This document shows positions 60,686 to 64,000 of a stretch of DNA of 64,000 bases, piece by piece (the stretch's first letter is position 1; the number at the start of each line of letters is the position of its first letter). Origin of the DNA: an uncultured Clostridia bacterium (GTDB lineage Bacteria > Bacillota > Clostridia > Christensenellales > Borkfalkiaceae); contig CALVHS010000052.1 of the NCBI GenBank assembly GCA_944328665.1, forward strand, positions 1 through 64,000. The letters are read 5' to 3'. The notes below the pieces were generated by a model that ran no database searches, was not told the DNA's origin, and saw only the letters and a list, made by a program, of their open reading frames with translations. The translations under genes were made by a program, and so were the position numbers.

Positions 60686-62008
60686 CTATTTTTCAAAAAA
60701 TTCATGATAGATCGCGCGGACGCCGCGTTCATAATCGGCATTGTCGATGCCGACGATGATGTTCAGCTCGCTCGATCCCTGGTCGATCATGCGCACGTTG
60801 ACGCCCGCTTCGGAGAGGGCGGCAAAGAGGCGCGCGGACGTGCCGATGCTCTTTGCCATGCCGTGCCCCACCGTCGCCACCAGCGCGATGTCCTCGGACA
60901 CGCGGATATAGTCGGGCGCAAGCTCTTCGCGCATCGCCGCGATCAGCCGTTCGAGCACGCCCCCCTGCAAATATCTGCTTTCGATGACGAGGGAAAGGGT
61001 GTCGATGCCCGAAGGCATGTGTTCGAAATTGATCCGCTCCCGTTCGAGGATGGAGAGCGCCCTGCACGCGAAACCGATCTCGCTGTTCATCAGCGATTTT
61101 TCCAAAAAGATGACGGTGAAGTCCTTTTTGCCCGCTATGCCCGTGACGGTATTGCCGTGCGGCGTATACTTTTTGGAAGGCAGGATAAGCGTTCCGGCAT
61201 CCTCGGGGCGGAATGTGTTTTTGATCTTGATGGGGATATCCCCCTTGCGCACGGGGAAGATCGCCTCCGCGTGCAGCACGTTCGCCCCCATATACGAAAG
61301 CTCGCGCAGCTCCTTGAAAGAGATGAGTTCTATCTTCTGCGGATTGCCGACGATATGCGGGTCGCATGCGAGAAAACCGCTTACGTCCGTCCAGTTTTCG
61401 TATACGTCGGCGTTGACGGCGCGCGCCACGATCGAGCCGCTGATGTCGCTGCCGCCGCGCGAAAAGGTGCGGATCTTTCCGTCTGCGCCCGTACCGTAAA
61501 AGCCCGGGATGACGGCATGCCCCGCCTCTTCCAGGCGGGACGCGATGCGCGGATATGAGCGCGCCTCGTCGAACTGCCCCCGCCCGTCAAAAAAGATGAT
61601 GTCCTTGGCGTCCACAAATTCCCAGCCGATCAGCGCCGCCATGATGCGCGCGTTGAGATACTCCCCGCGCGAAGCGGCAAAATCGGCGGAGCGTTCCCGT
61701 TCGATCCCCGCCTGCGTCTCGTCGAGGATGCGCCCGATATCGAGATCCAGCCCCAACTCCTCCACAATGGAACGGAAGCGCTTGCGTATGGCGGAAAACG
61801 CCTCGCCGCAATGCCCCGTCGCGATACATTCTTCGCTGCTCGCATACAATAGGTCCGTGACCTTGACGTCCCCGGAAAAGCGCTTGCCGGGCGCAGAGAC
61901 CACTGCAAATCGCCTTGCGGGATCGGCAAGCAGGATCTCCGCCGCACGGCGGATATTGTTGCCGTCCGCCAGCGACGTCCCGCCGAATTTGCAAACCATT
62001 TTATCCAT
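60686..62008 (-). CDS. lysC: Aspartokinase
   Basis: 440 residues. KFGGTSLAD (7-15) opens the kinase domain and FSRGGSDISGS is the second hallmark. Two ACT domains follow (IGFACRALSILERERINFEHM; VGHGMAKSIGTSARLFAALSEAGVNVRMIDQGSSELNI), the usual feedback module. It makes aspartyl phosphate for lysine, threonine, methionine and cell-wall diaminopimelate. ATG 62008 behind AGGAGATC overlaps the DUF1015 gene by 8 bp. Which amino acid inhibits it is not evident. Confidence 0.95.
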   Translation of the reverse strand: MDKMVCKFGGTSLADGNNIRRAAEILLADPARRFAVVSAPGKRFSGDVKVTDLLYASSEECIATGHCGEAFSAIRKRFRSIVEELGLDLDIGRILDETQAGIERERSADFAASRGEYLNARIMAALIGWEFVDAKDIIFFDGRGQFDEARSYPRIASRLEEAGHAVIPGFYGTGADGKIRTFSRGGSDISGSIVARAVNADVYENWTDVSGFLACDPHIVGNPQKIELISFKELRELSYMGANVLHAEAIFPVRKGDIPIKIKNTFRPEDAGTLILPSKKYTPHGNTVTGIAGKKDFTVIFLEKSLMNSEIGFACRALSILERERINFEHMPSGIDTLSLVIESRYLQGGVLERLIAAMREELAPDYIRVSEDIALVATVGHGMAKSIGTSARLFAALSEAGVNVRMIDQGSSELNIIVGIDNADYERGVRAIYHEFFEK

Positions 62009-63203
62009 GTACGATCTCCTTGCCCTCCATATAATAGCGTTTTTCCGCACTCTCCCCCATAGAAAACGTCTTGCGGGGCAGACAGCCGTGCTTTTCCACC
62101 GCCGCAAACAACGCAGATTTTTCCATCCGCGGAAGCAGGACGCCGACGCAGCCGTCCTGCAAGGACAGGCGGCGCACTTCCTCTTCGCCATGGATATAGT
62201 CGACGCCGCCTCCGTTTTCCAGCAGATACGCGGCTATGTATTCGTCCGTCTTCCGCACGGCGGATGCCGCGTCCCGTCCGAGCGGCGCCGCGCACTTTTG
62301 CCCGCGGACGACGAGATATGCCTCCCCCTCTCCCTCCCGCGGGAAAGAGGCGGCAAATTTTTCGGGATCGACCCCCGTGACGACGCGGTGGATCGCCTCA
62401 AAGCGGATGCCTTCGTCATAGAGGTTGACCGCCTCCGCGAGCGCAAAGCGCGCGGGATGGAGGGCGCGCTCCTCTTCGGGCAGCCCCGCTTTGACCTTTT
62501 CCCAATACGCCTTTGCCGTCGCGAGCGAATGATTGCCGTCCCCCACCAAAAAGAGGGTGCCCTGTCCGTCCGCGAGCGAAGCAAACGCCGAGACGATCTC
62601 CTCCGCCGCGGGCACAAAATAGCCGCGCACATTGCCGCCGCCCATGTTCAGCGTAAAGTCGTACAGCTTTTCGAGGGAAGCGCGCGACGCTTTGAGCTTA
62701 CCCAAAACGCGATCTTCCCTGTCGTCGTACAGGAGCATGACGTGCGGAAATTCGAGGGGGGCGCCCTCCCGTATTTTCAGCCGCGGCGGGATGCGCTCGA
62801 CGATGGTCGCCTCGCTCGCGAGGATCTGCGCGCGGGCGCCCGCTTCATAAGAATATGCTTCGAGGTCGACGGAAATGACCAGCCCGAAGCGTGCGGGCGA
62901 AAAGGGCGTTTTCCTCTCGACGAGGACGGCTCCCGCGGGAAGGCGGCGGAAGATCCCGCCCCGCAAATATTCGTTCATCGCCCGATGGATGGCGGCGATA
63001 CGCCCCGCGCAATCCTCCGTAAGAAAGATCTCCGGAAGGGTCAGGCGGAGCGTCGAGGGCGCCCGGCCGACAAAGCGGCCGAGTTCTTCCCAATAGGCGG
63101 GATCGGAAGTATGTTGGTCGCAGGCGATGACCGCCCAGCGGCACAGATCCGTCCCTTCTTTCGGCAATAATATCTCCGGTATACGGACGCAGCAATCGTT
63201 CAT
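62001..63203 (-). CDS. DUF1015-family protein
   Basis: 400 residues. AVIACDQHTSDPAYWEEL near the start and DGNHSLATAKAYWE in the middle are the DUF1015 signatures, with LVISVDLEAY and RVVTGVDPEKFAA. Members are often next to serine or aspartate-family genes; a kinase-like role has been suggested for related proteins but is unproved here. It overlaps lysC by 8 bp and follows the CdaR-like mini-gene by 21 bp. Confidence 0.88.
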   Translation of the reverse strand: MNDCCVRIPEILLPKEGTDLCRWAVIACDQHTSDPAYWEELGRFVGRAPSTLRLTLPEIFLTEDCAGRIAAIHRAMNEYLRGGIFRRLPAGAVLVERKTPFSPARFGLVISVDLEAYSYEAGARAQILASEATIVERIPPRLKIREGAPLEFPHVMLLYDDREDRVLGKLKASRASLEKLYDFTLNMGGGNVRGYFVPAAEEIVSAFASLADGQGTLFLVGDGNHSLATAKAYWEKVKAGLPEEERALHPARFALAEAVNLYDEGIRFEAIHRVVTGVDPEKFAASFPREGEGEAYLVVRGQKCAAPLGRDAASAVRKTDEYIAAYLLENGGGVDYIHGEEEVRRLSLQDGCVGVLLPRMEKSALFAAVEKHGCLPRKTFSMGESAEKRYYMEGKEIVHG

Positions 63204-63224
63204 CGGGCGTACTCCGAAAAATTT

Positions 63225-63338
63225 TTAGCAGTTGGCGACGATAAAGACGACGACCGCCAGCGCGATCGCCAGCAGCTTGATGGGGATGTTATCGATGAAG
63301 ACGCCCGCAACTTTGCGCCAAAATCCCTTTTCACGCAT
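63225..63338 (-). CDS. 37-residue YbbR/CdaR-like membrane anchor
   Basis: 37 residues: basic start MREKGFWRKVAGV, then IPIKLLAIALAVVVFIVANC and a stop. It occupies the place of cdaR after cdaA and resembles the N-terminal membrane helix of YbbR proteins (KLLSLLLAI type), but the external YbbR repeats are absent. GGGAGGAG lies upstream, and its ATG shares one base with the cdaA stop (TAATG), so translation is coupled. It could be a true small partner of CdaA or a reduced gene. Confidence 0.75.
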   Translation of the reverse strand: MREKGFWRKVAGVFIDNIPIKLLAIALAVVVFIVANC

Positions 63339-64000
63339 TATTTTCTCCTCCCTTCCGTTCCGCTGAGGTCTTTCCAGTAATAGTCGCTCAGCGTCTTTCT
63401 GAGCAGGTCGTAATCGGCATAGCGGGAGATCTTGCCCCGCTGCGCGATGGTGATGATGCCCGTCTCTTCGGAGACGATGAGGGCGACGACGTCGCTCGTC
63501 TCCGTGATGCCGATGCCCGCGCGGTGGCGGGTGCCGAGTTCTTTGGGGATATTCGCGTTCTGCGTCAGGGGCAAAAAGCACCCCGCCGCGCGGATCTTGT
63601 AGCCGTTGATGACCATCGCCCCGTCATGCAGGGGGGCGTTGGGGAAAAAGATGCCTTCGATCAGCTGCGCGGAGATGTAGGCGTCCATCACCACGCCGCT
63701 TTCGAGCACCTGCCGCGGAAGATTGTCGCCCGCAAGGATGATGAGCGCGCCGACATTGTCTTTGGACATGTTTTGCAGGGCGCGGATGATCTCGCCGATG
63801 ATGCGCTCGGCCTCTTCCCGCGTGACGTGCGGCGGGCGGTCAGGCTCCTTGGACAAAAATTTTGGCGTATTGAGGTTGATGTTGAGGATGTCCCGCTTGA
63901 CCTCGACATTGAAAATGATCATGACCGCCGCCGCAAAGACGATGGGAAAGACGAGGAAGGCGTACCCCGGCAATTTTTCGTTGCCGACAAAGATGACGCC
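63338..64000 (-). CDS. cdaA: Diadenylate cyclase CdaA, 5' end outside window
   Basis: 220 residues are visible; the gene continues past the right edge, where more membrane helices are expected. The end of a membrane helix (AFLVFPIVFAAAVMII) leads to the DAC domain with PLHDGAMVI and GTRHRAGIGITE, the DGA and RHR motifs that bind ATP and metal. It joins two ATP into c-di-AMP, which controls potassium and cell-wall balance. Ends GRRK followed by TAATG coupling to the mini-CdaR gene. Confidence 0.95.
   Translation of the reverse strand, partial: GVIFVGNEKLPGYAFLVFPIVFAAAVMIIFNVEVKRDILNINLNTPKFLSKEPDRPPHVTREEAERIIGEIIRALQNMSKDNVGALIILAGDNLPRQVLESGVVMDAYISAQLIEGIFFPNAPLHDGAMVINGYKIRAAGCFLPLTQNANIPKELGTRHRAGIGITETSDVVALIVSEETGIITIAQRGKISRYADYDLLRKTLSDYYWKDLSGTEGRRK

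Overview
The window reads as chromosomal DNA of a moderately GC-rich member of the Bacillota, class Clostridia, possibly an uncultured gut lineage; the order cannot be fixed from sequence alone. The grounds are a long SRP RNA with an Alu domain, a YlmC/YmxH-type protein and a PdaB-like deacetylase (both usual in endospore formers), a PadR-DUF1700-DUF4097 operon, strong GGAGG ribosome binding sites, and sigma-A promoters with 16-18 bp spacing before many genes. I saw no transposase, phage gene, CRISPR array or rRNA. Genes are dense and many overlap by a few bases.

Layout, left to right. 1-3.8 kb: a MarR-controlled heterodimeric ABC exporter, cut by the left edge. 4-6.3 kb: undecaprenyl-diphosphatase with a 49-residue companion, and a divergent membrane protein. 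6.4-10.5 kb: glutamate dehydrogenase, a WYL regulator and a Gfo/Idh/MocA dehydrogenase. 10.5-14.3 kb: a CoA-disulfide reductase/rhodanese fusion with a NifX-like protein, a two-OB-fold SSB, and a PdaB-like deacetylase. 14.4-19 kb: a type IIA topoisomerase pair. 19-23.7 kb: a lipase-like hydrolase beside a truncated XRE regulator, MurG, an esterase, an aldo/keto reductase and YlmC. 23.8-31 kb: a membrane XRE protein, an operon of PucR-type regulator, malic enzyme, cytidine deaminase and S41 protease, and a divergent membrane protein. 31-33 kb: PadR-DUF1700-DUF4097. 33-40 kb: asparaginase and a GH2 glycosidase, MarR, Fe-type alcohol dehydrogenase, LysR, then a gene-poor AT-rich patch and an arginase-fold protein. 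40-48.7 kb: archaeal-type AspRS, RsmF-like methyltransferase, DEDD exonuclease, a ferritin-like orphan, the MTAN-like/luxS/ung/apgM operon and tRNA-Gly(CCC). 48.9-53 kb: two overlapping flavoproteins probably read from a leaderless mRNA, and a DUF1508 membrane protein with a 30-bp tandem repeat. 53-58.2 kb: an operon of two ABC half-transporters, a tautomerase and Mrp, then the SRP RNA. 58.2-64 kb: an LtaS-family enzyme, aspartokinase, DUF1015 protein, a 37-residue YbbR/CdaR-like anchor and the diadenylate cyclase CdaA, cut by the right edge.

Functional themes: envelope building and its control (UppP, MurG, LtaS-like, CdaA, PdaB-like), RNA and translation (SRP RNA, AspRS, RsmF, tRNA-Gly), DNA maintenance (SSB, topoisomerase, Ung, exonuclease), methyl-cycle detoxification (MTAN-like/LuxS), and amino-acid or carbon metabolism (GdhA, malic enzyme, asparaginase, aspartokinase, ApgM). 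Several regulators probably control themselves, because palindromes lie over their own promoters (MarR at 3.8 kb, PadR at 31 kb). The observations I find most worth following up are the mini-CdaR, the leaderless start at 51679, the G11 tract in the methyltransferase gene, the two-domain ferritin-like protein, the MTAN relative lacking its catalytic Asp, and the XRE remnant.
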